Part shown: piece by piece, positions 23,058 to 36,020 of the stretch | Numbering within the stretch: the first letter of the stretch is position 1 | Layout: each line of letters starts with the position of its first letter | Origin: Welwitschia mirabilis | Lineage: Eukaryota; Gnetophyta; Gnetopsida; Welwitschiales | Assembly: GCA_051453625.1 (NCBI GenBank) | Contig: JBOZIK010000001.1 | Span: 139,452,809-139,516,808 of the forward strand | Reading direction: 5' to 3' | DNA: 64,000 bases | Translations under genes and position numbers: made by a program | The notes under the pieces: model-generated | Told to the model about the DNA's origin: nothing | Seen by the model: the letters and a program-made list of their open reading frames with translations, nothing else | Databases searched by the model: none

Positions 23058-25215
23058 TACCCCTCAATCAACCATTTGATAGACCCTTAGTAAAAAGATG
23101 TGTTAAAGATTATTTTACATAGTAAAAATTGCAAAGAACCCTAATAAAGTATTAATCATACTTAAGCAAAAGCATAAATCATTAAAAATAGGTACTTTAG
23201 TGCAAATGTCATTTTCTCCAACCAAATCTAAACTTTATCCTCAAAGTCTTTGAGTAGAAAAGGAATGAGCAATGAATAATGCATGTTATACTATAGTTAA
23301 AAATGAGCTAAAAAAAAGAAAATGCTAAAAATGAAATATGTAATACATGATGAAACTACAAAATGGGAAATGTAAACTAATCTAAAAGAAAGTTCATTAC
23401 TCAAAATAACTCTTTAAGTATAATGATTTGAATCTCTAAATCTGAATATAAGATAATTAAATGATTAGAAAAGAACTAAAAGATATGATTGATGAAGGAT
23501 GAAATGGGATGGTTTAAGAGTGAAAAAAGGAATAACGAGTATGTATTAATCAATTTCTATGAATTTTTAATTCATAACTAAATACTAGAAAAATTTGAAA
23601 TGAAATGTGTAATGCTTCATCCAAATAGGAATTATTTTTTATAGGTTAAAGTAGTAATACTTGTTAGGAAATGAAGTGACACCAACTATGCTAGAAATTA
23701 CATTGTAAGCATTTAGTTATAAAGCCTTAAACCCAACTTAAATTGTTTGAAAGTATATACAAGTTTAGAATGAAAATCAAGTTCATAAAAATAGGGATTC
23801 ATATTGATTTTACATTAAGTACAAAAGTCATTACAATAAGAAAAAATGATGTTACAATGTAGGTATCAAAGCTAGAAAAAATATAGGTGAAGAAAGGTGA
23901 AAAGAGAGAAAGAGAATTTTAACTCATGGGTCTTCTATGAGAGGCCATCATTTCCAATTTTTGATCCATTTATTATTCTTTTTTAAAAAATTTCCTTTTA
24001 TTTCTTAGTAAATTTCTACATTTTTTTCCTAAATCTTTCTAATAAAAGTTCTTTGTGATATAGGCACTTTCTCTAAAAAGGTATAACTATAAGTGGTGGA
24101 GAAATGATAATCAATGGTAGAAGGAGGAGTATAAGAAGGTGGAAAACAAGGGGCATGAGAGGATTTACACAATGGATGTTTTCCCCTTTTTTTCTAATAG
24201 TGGGTGGATAATAAGGAGATGAAGGAACTTGAGAAGGAGATATTCTTTGATAAAGTTCTTCTTCTTCTTAAATCTCATGAAGATCTTTTAGAATACAATG
24301 TTCATTCTTATACTTAAGTTGGGTAATATTCTTAGGTGTTATGGTGTCTATGAAGGTTCTATCCCATACTTCATAATCTAAAGTGTCATCTAATGCATTA
24401 TAAATCAAGTCTTAAATGAAGTATGGAAGAAAAAAATTACTCTTATGGTCCATATTATTTGCTATAGTGGAAAAAAGGCGTTTATACATGTCAAAAGACT
24501 TATTATCTTGGATTATGATAATCATATTAAGATGACTACTAGAGGCATAGTTACATATGATGTAGGTAAAACATTTTAGGTGATAAATTTAAAAAGTGAT
24601 ATTGATTTTTATAAAGGTATTTACAAGGTAAGACACCTTCCCTATTTGGTGCATATTCTATTGAGTGTAACACAAAAAAAACCAAGGGACTTACTAAGCA
24701 TGTAAGGTAAATTATCATGATATTTTTCTACATCAATAAAGAAAATAAAAAAGGAAGTATGATGAATAGAAGAATGGATTATCTTAAGATCATCTTCATT
24801 TATTATTGCATTTCTGCAGAATTCAAAAATTACTCTAGAAAAGCAATCACTATTGTTCTCCTTTAATAAGTAGTTATAATTTTTTGTCTCAAAAATTTTA
24901 AGATAGAAAGATGCATAGAATATAAAGAAGGAGGTGCAAATTTTATCCTTTGAAAATGCTCCTATCCCATTCATGATGAGCTAAAATGATAGAACTAGAA
25001 AAAGAAAAAGAAATGAAAATGAAAGAGAGATGAAGGAGAAATTAGAGAAGCAAAAAATGGATTGGAAAGAAAAAAAGAAGTTTAAATTTAATAATAAGCT
25101 TACCAATGCATTAAAACATTAGAGGATACTATAATAAAGTTGTAAGTTAAAGATGAATCTTCTTGAAGATAGATAAATGATAGTTCCACTAAGGGCAGAT
25201 AATGATGCCATCAAA
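23058..25215 (-). mobile_element. Internal region of family G element
   Basis: Lies between two family G LTRs, on the minus strand. Reading from right to left it contains a leader, a gag-position open-frame relic (24974 down to about 23900), about 0.8 kb of 3' non-coding DNA and an inverted polypurine tract (23058-23075). A decayed inverted primer-site-like sequence, 'GGCAGATAATGATGCCA', lies near 25196-25213. No pol domain is visible. Confidence 0.6.
23900..24974 (-). pseudogene. Unrecognised gag-position frame of family G
   Basis: Not recognised with confidence. Its N-terminal 110 codons (24974-24642) are open on the minus strand: mixed aromatic-rich sequence with 'KICTSFFIFYASFYLKIFE' and 'IHHTSFFIFFIDVEKYHDN'. 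After a stop and frameshifts it continues with 'DYEVWDRTFIDTITPKNI', then a Glu-rich turn and a Pro/Ser/Tyr-rich end ('SPSQVPSSPYYPPT') near 24200-24260. Position after the leader and overall length suggest the capsid gene of this element. A captured gene fragment is the alternative. Confidence 0.4.
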
Positions 25216-26585
25216 ACATAGATGCATGGGTTATGTGAACACAGGATGGATGGAAATAGCATAAGAACTGCCAAAAAATTAAGTGCTTAATTTAATAAGG
25301 CTTGAAAATTATTCCTAAGGAAATCTAACTATGTTTGTATCTATTGTCAATGTATGGTAAATAGCAAGATCATCCTAGCCATATAAATCTTGCATAGCCA
25401 AACCCAACTAATATCAATAATACTAGAACTTCTATTGTAGTATGTCCTAGTGTCATTCTTCCACAGAGATAGAAAACATGATCTATCCGTAAAACAAGCA
25501 TAATGACAATGAGTATAAGAGAGTGAAATATATAAGAGATCTAGGAATGGAATACAACATTCAAACTAGCATACTAAATTCATGGAAAAGCATAAGTATT
25601 AAATTAAATTCATGTATCTTTTACTTCAACTTATTCACACTAGCATAATTTCATATACCACAGATATAAGGCTCATATACTTCTAGATCAAGCATAGTGA
25701 CATAATCACATCCATCATAGATATGAAGGTGACGTATCCAAGCCATCTATCCTTCACAGTAAGAATAAAATAAGAATGAAATGTAGAGGTATTCAAAGAT
25801 GTATCAAATAAACATTCAGGTTATGTGAGCTAAAATAAAAATAAGAAACATAAAAAGATCTCAAAGTAAAATCATGCTTTAGCCAATCCTAAGTATAAGA
25901 AGCATGAGGTCCATCAAAATTTAATATCAAAGTAATGTACTAAATACATGTAATACTTTATTATTAAAAATACAAAAGCATATAATTAATGAAATTACTT
26001 ATGCTGAACCAAGAAGAATCGTGCTAACTTGGTAGCTAGCCCATCTATATAGGAGGCTTAAAAAGAACACATTATTAAAACTACAATATCTCTTATACAG
26101 CATGCTAATGATATGATATGATTTTAAATAAAGTAAGATAGGACATTTATAAGACAAGTTTAAGGTTTCTAAGGCCTAATACGGTCATTCTTTAGAATTT
26201 CCAAACTATATGAGATCATCCTTTAGTCATGGAAACAAATTGAAGGGCTCTTCATAGAAAATATTCTTCATTTATCTTCTACCTTTGAAAATGACTAGAA
26301 TGGATTCCTTGAATTAAGAAAGCTTAGGAACATAAGTATGTATTAATTCTATTTGTGGTAACTAGCAGTGTCACTCATGTAACTGGTGGTATATCTCCCA
26401 CTTCTTTCATAATTCTCTAGATGATGTGAATATTCTAAAAATATCAAGATTAAGGAAGATTATTAGTAAAACAAGATTTCTATGTCCTTAAGCATAATAA
26501 ATACATAAAATCATTATGATGACTAATTAAGCATGTTTACAAAGTTAAATTCATTAATGTAGATGTTAATTTCTACATATTATCA
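25216..26585 (-). repeat. Family G LTR 2
   Basis: Direct repeat of the split LTR (2400-2596 plus 22006-23057). Shared stretches include 'CATAATCACATCCATCATAGA' variants and 'TTTCTACATATTATCA' at the end. It contains the intact ATAGA site (25469-25473). The outer left border is approximate. Confidence 0.7.
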
Positions 26586-28014
26586 TACCTCATAACTAAC
26601 CATTTACTAGTTCCTTAGCAAAAAAAAGGTGTATAAAAAAATTAGTTACATGATAAAAATTACAAATCAAAGCAATTAAGTATAAAATGTGAAGGTATTT
26701 TGAAAAAAATTAACTAATGTAATCTAAAATCATACTTAAATAAAAGGATAAAGCATGAAAGTTAAGTGCAAATGATGATCCCCTAAACCAAAGCTAAACT
26801 TTATTCTCAAAGTTTAAAAGATATGAAAAGTTAACTATAAACACAATGAGGAATGAATTATGCATGTGCTAATGTAGCATAGAATGAGCTAGAAAGAAAA
26901 ATTACTAAAAATTAAAATAATGCAATACATGATTAAACTAGAAAATATGAAATACAAACTAATGCAAAAGAAATGTTAAAAACCAAAATGATTCTTTGAT
27001 TATAATGACTTAAATCTCTAAATCTGAAACATATGCTACACAAATAATCAAAAAATGATTAATAAAGATGAAACATAAGGGGTTTCAGATTTAATAATAG
27101 GCTTACTAATGCACTAAGAAATAAAAGGATCCTAAAACAAAGATACAAGAAGAAATTGGATGTGCCTACAAAAAGGCAAATAGAAGTACTAGTGAGAATA
27201 GATGGAGGAACTGATAGAGTGTAGATACATGGATCAGACAAATGCGAGGTGGATTATAGCAGAATAAAAGTCATAAAAATATGAGTACTTCATGCAAATG
27301 GCTTAAAATTCATTAGTTTTATAAAAAGTAAGTGAAATCTTGGATTTCCATTAGATCTAAATATGGATAAAGGGCTCAGGTCCCCCAAAAAAAAAAGTGT
27401 TTCTTTGTATGCTTCCTCATAAAAGAAAAAACAAAGGAATATCTCTTTATAGGCATGATGAAAAATGAATCTTATGGAAATGAAATGAAACAAATAAATA
27501 CAATGATAAACCTTACTATGCATCCTATGAATAAATGAGACATGATGGATGTAAGCTAATGATCTTATTTATTAATATAATTTTTAATTATCCTTTATCA
27601 AGATAAAGAAAAGTATTAATCAATAAATCCTTGTAAATCCATAAGTAGCTAAAGCATATCAAGTTTAATTTGTTAAATCAAGCAAATAAAATATCACTCC
27701 AATTCCATCTTAATTTCATTTCTACCTCTTCCTCTTCCTTGGATAGCCAAGTTTTAAGCATTTGATCTTATTGACCATTCAGTATTGTAATACTTCTTTC
27801 TAATAGATTTAGCATTTTATACTAGAAGGATTTATTGCTACATTAACACTAATAGTCTACAAACCTAATGTAGATGAATGTATTACAAATGAATAAGGCC
27901 TTAATAAGTGATTAAAATAATTAGATCCATGACTTACAAAATAGTTCTACCACTACAATTATTCATGTTACATAATGTCTTTCATGTATTCTTATTGAGT
28001 AAATGTATTTCTAA
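26586..28014 (-). other. Second family G internal region (3' part), cut by gap
   Basis: Starts with an inverted polypurine-like tract after LTR 2 and matches 23058-23600, so a further element lies here in tandem. No coding signal. Minus-strand frames at 27059-27241 and 27290-27523 are Leu/Phe-rich and look fortuitous. Confidence 0.5.
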
Positions 28015-28236
28015 NNNNNNNNNNNNNNNNNNNNNNNNNNNNNNNNNNNNNNNNNNNNNNNNNNNNNNNNNNNNNNNNNNNNNNNNNNNNNNNNNNNNNN
28101 NNNNNNNNNNNNNNNNNNNNNNNNNNNNNNNNNNNNNNNNNNNNNNNNNNNNNNNNNNNNNNNNNNNNNNNNNNNNNNNNNNNNNNNNNNNNNNNNNNNN
28201 NNNNNNNNNNNNNNNNNNNNNNNNNNNNNNNNNNNN
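28015..28236. other. Assembly gap, 222 N
   Basis: Run of N. Apparent frames across it have no meaning. Confidence 0.95.
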
Positions 28237-28379
28237 CATATAAAATATTGTCAAGACCAACTACCACATCCAAATTTTTCCTAATGTTAGAAACCTTCTT
28301 AGCCATATAGATAGATAATTTAAATTTGAAATTTAATAATAATAAAAATTCTAGTTTCTAGTAGTTTAGAAATAATGAT

Positions 28380-30100
28380 ATTTGAGAGAAAAGTAATAGT
28401 AAGCTAAAGTACTTGCATGATATTACTTAGAATTCACTAAAAGATTAATTATAGTTATTACTTTTAATTAATTAATTAAAATATTGAGTTAACTATGAAA
28501 TGTACTATTACTTATGCATGTTTTTTTATTGATGCAGTTTAACATTGGATTACTTAACTTAGTTTGAAAACTAATTACATTATGCTATTAATTTTTCTTA
28601 ATTATGTTTGTTTATGCAATAGTAAGGATATGTGGTCTAAAGTATTTACTCTTATAATTTATCTCATGCATTCAGATTTATTTATGATTTATTATTATAT
28701 TATTGTTAACACACAGTGGTTAGGCTTGAAAAGAATGGGTTAAAGAAATCTAACTATCTATAGAACTTAATCATTATCATTAGTCCTACTACTAGTTCTA
28801 TGTTATAAATACTTGAGTTCCCTAGTTATTAGAGTCATAGATTCATATCTTACAAACTATGATCATGTGGAGCTTAGATACAACTAGAAGTACCTTGGGA
28901 TTTATCTAAGAATAAGTGTGGTCCTCAACCTTTTTTATTAAATACTTTATCATTTCTAGTCTCTTATATTCTTGTATATTTTGAGTTTTCTTTCATGTAT
29001 TTGTATAATTCTTGTCGAATCTTGCAAATTTTATGTTAATGTACTATTTCTTGTATTATCTTATATGTTGTAAAATCACAAAAAAACCTTAAAGTTTTCT
29101 ACAATTATCTTGTGAGAGTCTTCTAGGAGTTTGTAGAGTTAATGTTTCATGTGATTTAGTTATGAGAATCTTGTAAATCCTAAGTTATCTTATCATCAAC
29201 TGTTGAGATTGAGTCTTGTTGAGAGCCCCATGGTAAGCCTTGTACATGATTATCTTATTGACTTTTAACCTTGGTATTAAATTATGAAAATTTAAACCTG
29301 ACCAAGGTAACCAGTTATTTGAACCTCAGATAGAGATTCTCTCTATTGTAATTCCCACAACCATGGGATCAAACCTTCAGGAAGAAATGGAAAAATATGT
29401 GCACAATTATGATAATTTTATTCCTCTTAGTTATGTGCTACTAGATTACTTAAAATATGTTATGAAATAATATTAAACAAGATAATACAAATTAATGAGA
29501 GGTCTTGGTTATGTATCTTATGATGTAGTATTCTATCCTATTCTTAGGAAACCTCGTACACCTGTCCATTGGATTGGATCATACTGGTAATTGTAGTGGA
29601 TAATAGTTATCACATCATACTTGCATGTGTAGGAACCATTGCAAAAGATGATGCTGAAAAAAGATGATGGTTGAAAGTACCTAGATGCCATTTATTTGTT
29701 AGCTTAGTTGTTATAAGTTTTTATTTTATTTCAATTGTATTTGAAGTAAGACATGCCTTATCAATTTGTTATAGTTTGAGTATAAGGAACATCCTATTGC
29801 TTGCTTAAATGTTTCAACTATGCTTGTCTATGTAAAAACTAATTGTGCAAGACATGAATTCCTTTTTTTTAAGATATATTTTCTTGAGTGAATTACACAT
29901 ATTCCCACTTCAGTGAATTTATCTAAATGTTTCCATGATTTATTTATTAATTTTTTTAATACCTTGAAACTACAAACTTGAATTGTTATGTTATGTTCTA
30001 TAAGAGATTACTAAGCGAAGTTTTAGTTTGAATGGTTAATTAAAGTAACTATTAAATTATGCAACTTTTAGCTATAAATTACTTGATAAATTGATTAAAC
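28380..30100 (+). repeat. Inverted repeat arm 1 (unrecognised family)
   Basis: Matches the reverse complement of 34560-36020 in collinear order: 'TTGCATGATATTACTT' (28413 / rc ~35985), 'ATCATGTGGAGCTTA' (28863 / rc ~35530), 'GGATCATACTGGTAATTGTAGTGGA' (split; 29576 / rc ~34870). No protein motif was recognised, and divergence is substantial. Confidence 0.7.
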
Positions 30101-30480
30101 TACTTTCTCCTCTTACATGATCCTCTCATATTACATAGTTACCTTTAGATGGGTTATGTTAAATGCCCTAGCTTATATAAGTCCTATTATGGGGCCAATC
30201 ACCATCCACTCCTCTCCTTGCCTTTAATACAAGATTGGGGCAAAATGCTGCTTTATGTAACAATAAAAAGTAATTCAAATAGCATATTAAGGGTCATAAA
30301 TATTATGGAAAAATCATAAAGAAAAATCAATTAATGCATCATTAATTTCTTAGCATCATTTAGTTGTTAATTGTTAACCATTATTGAAATCTCAAATTCT
30401 CCTTCATAAATTGATGTGTTCATCTCTATTTGTTAGTTTGTTCTTCTTCTGTCATGTGTTATTTCTCTCTCCTACTTTAG
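30101..30480. other. Unassigned stretch
   Basis: AT-rich, no open frame, no recognisable motif. Confidence 0.4.
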
Positions 30481-31091
30481 CCTACTACTTTTAATGCTTC
30501 CTTCTCTTCTTTTGAGCTTACAATCTGATAATGGGTTACCCTTCTCTTCTTATTGCACTCTTGCCCCTCCTAGATTGACTAGCATCTCGTCACCTTTCCT
30601 TCACCTCATGTGCATTACTTCAAGTGCTATTGCTAGTTATTTCCTATGTCTCCTCCATTGTTATCTCCCTTTTTTCCTTTCATACTTATCAAATCTGCCT
30701 ATTTACCATTTCCATCTTTATGCCTAAACTCCTTCCACACTATCTCCCATCCACATGTCTCCATGTCTGCTCTCTTCTTCATGCACTACTTTATCCCTCT
30801 TGTGTTGTTTCCCAATCTACCCTCGATAGCCATTACAACACCCACTATGATCATTACACTGTGCTTGATATACATTTCACCTCTCCTCTAAATCCCATGC
30901 TAATCATGGTTCTACTCTCTATGGCCTACTTGTCCATGTCTCCATCCTCTCCCTCTTTCACACCAAGGCCTATGTGCTTGTTAGTCTTCCTTTTTCCACT
31001 CTCGCACTTTCTAACATCACTGGCTACTATGGTCTCTATGCCTCTGTGTCTTATTTCTTTTTTCCCTCATCTAAATCATGTAGTCTTTTAG
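30481..31091. other. Pyrimidine-biased, C-richer segment
   Basis: The plus strand is markedly rich in C and T and poorer in A than its surroundings. It holds three overlapping open frames (30494-30727, 30624-31091, 30646-30891), rich in Ser, Leu, His and Pro, as such composition yields by chance. The complementary strand resembles in style 58710-59650 and 33780-34070. I do not call a gene. Confidence 0.45.
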
Positions 31092-31159
31092 TAAACCATA
31101 GTCAAACATTTATGAGTGAAAGATCACCTTAAGAAATTCAAATTAAAATGTTTATGCAA

Positions 31160-31235
31160 CTCCAAATTATTGGTGTAATGGTAAAGTCATCTACTTGATA
31201 GAATAAAGGTATCAAGTTCAATTCCGAATAAGATA
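31160..31235 (+). repeat. tRNA-like (SINE head) relic
   Basis: 'TGGTGTAATGG' (31170-31180) resembles a pol III A box, and 'AGTTCAATTCC' (31215-31225) resembles a B box. Their 45-bp spacing is that of a tRNA. Acceptor pairing is not convincing, so this looks like a tRNA-derived SINE remnant rather than a tRNA gene. Confidence 0.4.
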
Positions 31236-33229
31236 AAGAATAAATAGAAGCATATATTTTATAGGAATAGATAGACCAGTGGCATTTATTTTAATAAAAT
31301 AAATAAGATTTTAATAAAATTTTCTCTAATGATGAGTCTATTAATACTAATTTACATTATTAGAATATGCTTGATCCACATGTTTAGTAAGCCTGTCTTG
31401 AAACCTACATTAGCTTTCTATGTTTAACATAATAATTTTTTTTTAATCACATTATACTAGCTGAGGTGGGTAACAAGGGAAATATTTAACTTGGAGATTG
31501 CTAGTTTAGGTCTTTACAATGACATTAAATTTTAAATGTTTCAATACATTAGTTGTTAATAAATAAGTGTGGTTTGAGAAATGATATATTAAAATCATGG
31601 AAATATTAGACTAGACCATCAAATATTCATATTAAATCCTTATCTATCAGCATGTTATGATTTCAATAAAACATTATGACCTTATTGTATTCTTGAGCTT
31701 AGAAACAGATGTTATATGAATAATCAAAGACTTACTAATCTTTCCAAGTATGCTCTTTACTCATGTTATCCATATGATATGTTTTAAATATTCTAGTAGA
31801 GTATTGATATATTGGATTAGGAAATTTTTTATAGTTATCTTAAAATTATATTTTTTATTCTCTTACATTGTATTTAACTAAGACACTAAATAGATATGAA
31901 TAGTCTGTTATGCTTAGTAATGGAGGTTACTAATGAATAATTATGGCCAAATGACTAAGGGGTGAAAAAAAAAGAAAAAAAGAAAAAAGAAAGAGAATTA
32001 GGTACCCATGTTTATTTTGCATTGATATACATAATATTATATTTTTTATGAATTATGAATTAAGTGCATCTTATTAGGGGCAAATATCTGATGCTCAAAA
32101 TCTTTTTTCGGCTAGTACTCCATGGTAATCCTAAGGCTCATTGTAAATTTTTTTGCAAATTGATTTGATTTTTCTTTCTACATTGATTTGCATTAATAAG
32201 GTTTAGGAAGGATATACTATAAATAATTATTTTAGCTAGTATATTCATTATTTTACTAATTCAAGTTATTACATAACTAGTTGTAAAATCTTTAGTATGT
32301 TTTTATAGTGAAATTTAAATTTTTAGAATAGAGGCATAGGTTAAGAACATTATAGCTTATTAAATAATAGGTATAAATCAGTGAAAAAATTTTTGCAAGT
32401 CTAGAATTATGTTTTTATTATGAATTCAAAAATAGTAATTTTTATATGTAATAAATTTTTAAAAAAACTTATTTGTGAAAATATGTTAGGAAGGAAATGA
32501 AGAAAATACTGAATAATTAATTTTTATTTCTATAACTAACAACTAAGCTATCTAAACACTTGAGGATCCTCTATTGTAGAGAATTAAATTATTTTCTAAA
32601 ACATCTTGAGATATTTGAAAAATCAAAGTAATTTTGAAAGTTATAGTCATTTTAGTGTAATGCAGTAGGACTATGATTTAAGAAAATTTAATAGTATTTA
32701 ACCTTAAATCATAACATTATAAATAATATTTTAGAACTCCAAAATGTATTAAGTTAGTTTTTAAGGATCCTATTATGAGTCTAGTTTATGAAAAAACTAT
32801 TGTAATTAATTTTTATATTCATAATTAATTAATTATTAATTTTTGATTATGATGTCTCCTTAGAGCTCAAAAACTTTATAATTAATGTCTTAATTTATAG
32901 GAAATTAACAAATAAACTTATATAGGTTATTTAAGTATATAAGATAAATTGTTATCAATAACCTTAGATTTAATTATTTAGTAATAATATTTCTTTAAGA
33001 AGAAATGGGTCTTTTATCTTTTTCCTTTATCTTACTATGAATATGCATGTTTGTAAGGGCTTTCACCTTTGCAGTTTAATTAACATGAATAATCCTTGAT
33101 TTATGTAAGGTCCATCTCAAACAACTAATAATGAAGGATTAGCAGCAAGATATTAGTGTTATAGTTCAAAGAATAAAATATAATATCTACTACCTTAGTC
33201 TAATTATATCAAACCTCTTTGCTTAAATA
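31236..33229. other. Unassigned AT-rich stretch
   Basis: About 2 kb with no open frame of note and no recognised repeat. An A-rich run with G interruptions lies at 31960-32000. Confidence 0.4.
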
Positions 33230-34090
33230 ATTGTATTTAACTAACATTTAATTAGCCCTTTATGGCCATGGGCATAGGGTGTTGTAGTTGTACAAAGTTC
33301 GTTATATTTGATTAGTCTTAATAAGTAAAGCTTTTAAACTATGAACTATAAATATATAAAAAATGATTATAGCCCATCAAAAAGCCATCATGAAGACTCA
33401 AACTGGATAATTATAAACCATAGTCCTTTTATGATGACCGGTTGCGCTATTGCTATTACTTGTCCAATTACTATGCATACTTATTTTAACGCAGAACTGG
33501 GGATCTATTGCTTGTTAAAGTTGATTAACTATGCTATGGCTTCTCATTGGTCTATTTGTATTACCTGTGACTTCCAACATTATACCTAAAAATATATATT
33601 TCTGATCCTTTCACACCTTCGATTATGGATAAGGCATTATACAGGAGGAAGCTCTATGAGATAGAGAGAGTGGTCGCAAAGAAGATCGGATGGGAGGTGA
33701 TCTTCATGAAGGAACCAATTGGTTTTAAAAGAAAACATAGTTATTCCTTGATATAGATTTTAGAAACCAGGGCTACTAAGAAATCATACAAAGAAGGGAG
33801 AAGTGGTGGTGCCGAGGGACGTAATTAGACCCGTCATGAAGAACGCAGGTAAAATGAAATGGCATACCAGGGGAAGGCAGGCACGAGCACTTCGGCATAG
33901 GAAAGTAGCGAAAGGACGTTGGACTTGCCAGAGGCAGTGTGCAGGGGTGGAGAAGGAAGGAGCACAGCACAAAAAAATAAGCTATGCGGGGAAAATGCAG
34001 ATGTGGATAGTACAAGTGCGGTTGACGGTGCATGTAAATGGATAATGGTGGAAACGATAGTTGACATGTAAATGGGATTAGCATGCTAAC
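33230..34090. other. GC- and CpG-richer patch, possible young insertion
   Basis: Composition changes sharply, most strongly at 33600-34070, with many CpGs that are rare elsewhere (near 33813, 33831, 33843, 33885, 33893, 33910, 33917, 34020, 34025). It has open frames on both strands (33341-33589 plus; 33803-34045 plus; 33776-34084 and 33834-34067 minus). None matches a family I know, and the plus frame at 33803 is rich in Arg, Lys and Gln. It could be a recent, less methylated insertion or a captured gene fragment. I give no function. Confidence 0.4.
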
Positions 34091-34559
34091 AAAAATATTA
34101 CTCTAATCCTTATGTTTGTATTAACTTATGGTTGTTAATTTAGTTTTCCTAGATTTTACATGTTTAAGTATTAAATAAATGATGGGTAAAAACTTACTTA
34201 ATGAGAGTTGAATTCCAGACCTTTTGTTGGGTACCATCATGACTTAACTAGTAAGCTATACTTTAAGTTGGGGTAAACTATTATAACTCAACAATAAGTC
34301 CTTGGGTTTGTTTAGGTTATGTATTATTATTAAATAATCTATGTATGGTTTATTTCTTGAGTATCATTTTAGGGGAAAAATAATTTCAACTTATAGTTAA
34401 CCTCTGAATGAGCCTATCTATTGAGGTCTCAACATAAGTGATAATTTAAAGAAATAAACTAAATGTTTATATATGACTTATAATGATGTAATTTCCAACA
34501 TGGCATATCATCTACAACTTATCAATAATTCACAGTAATTAAATAAGGTAACATATTAA
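34091..34559. other. Spacer with second tRNA-like relic on the minus strand
   Basis: On the minus strand, 'TTACTAGTTAAGTC' (about 34240-34253) and 'GGAATTCAACTC' (about 34206-34217) resemble A and B boxes about 36 bp apart. Evidence is weak. The rest is AT-rich. Confidence 0.3.
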
Positions 34560-36020
34560 AATTTCAAAACAAATGACAGGTCAATGTAATTCTCTCAATA
34601 CTAAAATTTGCAAGGAAAGGGAGAATTGCTTTATTTCATGGTACTAAAACATAATACCAGAACTTTACTATCTCTTCAATAAATACAATTGATAGTCATG
34701 CAAACTAGAACTAAAACATGAAATGTTCACAAAACAACTGCATAAGAATTGAAGTAAAATGTAGATGACACCCAGATAATAACCACTAGCGCTTGCCTAC
34801 ATTCTCAATTTCATTCATTCCTATACAAGCACAAGTGGTATGAAAATTGTATTCCACTACAATTCCTAGTATGATCCATGAAAAGGAATAAGTTGGAAAG
34901 GAAGGTTTCCAAGATAAGGTAAAGGATTATAGAACAAGAAGACACGACCAAGACTTTTCAATAGTTTACATTAACTTCTTTACAATTATCCATATTAAAA
35001 ATCACGTAATCTAAATGCACCCTATTAGGAGAGGATATACATCATTTAGTTATGCACATACCTTTCCTTTTTGCCTTAGTAGTTTAGTCCCATGGCCTTG
35101 GAACTCCCAATAAAGACTTATACTCCCTAAAGTTCACACATGTGATTACCCAGGTTAGTATTATAATTCATAATTTAATTTCACATAGGCCAGTGATCAA
35201 TTAAGATGCTCAAGTATAAGGTTCTCAAAAGAGCTAGTCAAGGAGGACTTAATGACAATAGTTGACAATGAGTTCACTTAAGTTTTATAAGATGTTCACA
35301 AAATTTAGACTCAAAAAAACTCCTAGTAAATAGACACAAGATTTATTGAAGGACTATGATATTATGTAAAACATTAGTATACACATAATATACAAGGCAT
35401 GCTACCTTTTTCAAATTAAAAAATACAAGGACAAGAAATTCAAACACAAGGCATGCAAGTATTAAAAGAGAAGGTTATGGACTACACTCACTCTTAGCAA
35501 AATCCAAGGTACTGCTATCTGAATTAAGCTCCACATGATTAAGCTGCATGATATGACTTAACTAACATGGGGGTTTTAGGTATTTGTAACAAAGAAGAAA
35601 CAAGAAAACTAACAGTAGATTTTAAATTTCTATAAGAAGTTTAGAATCCCTTAATCCTTCCTTTCCATGTCTGGGCATTGGGTGTAAACAATAATATAAC
35701 AATATCTATTAATTAAATTAAACTACATGAGATAAAATAACATGTACATTTTCATTAGATCACACATCATCACTACTGCATAAATAAACATAACTAAGAT
35801 AAACATATATATGTTAAGTTATAAATAATTTCCAATATAACTCAAAAAATCTAAGGTTAAACTACATGAATTAGATAAGCATGCATAAGGAATAGTAAGG
35901 TTCAAAAATTAACCAAATCTTCAACTTAATATACAAAAAATAATAACTCTAAGTTATTCTTTCAGTAATACTAAAGTAATATCATGCAAGTTACAGATAT
36001 TTTTATTTTTAATAACCTGA
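34560..36020 (-). repeat. Inverted repeat arm 2 (unrecognised family)
   Basis: Reverse complement of 28380-30100, collinear over about 1.5 kb. The pair encloses about 4.5 kb. Confidence 0.7.

Noticed and set aside
30624-31091. 155-codon plus-strand frame, with overlapping frames nearby
   Set aside because: Ser/Leu/His-rich readings in two overlapping frames reflect the pyrimidine bias; no domain or start context that I can support.
31160-31235. Functional tRNA gene
   Set aside because: Boxes and spacing fit, but acceptor and anticodon stems do not pair convincingly.
33803-34045. Small basic protein gene in the GC-richer patch
   Set aside because: Open but without recognisable domain, and equally long frames lie on the other strand; kept as a composition finding instead.
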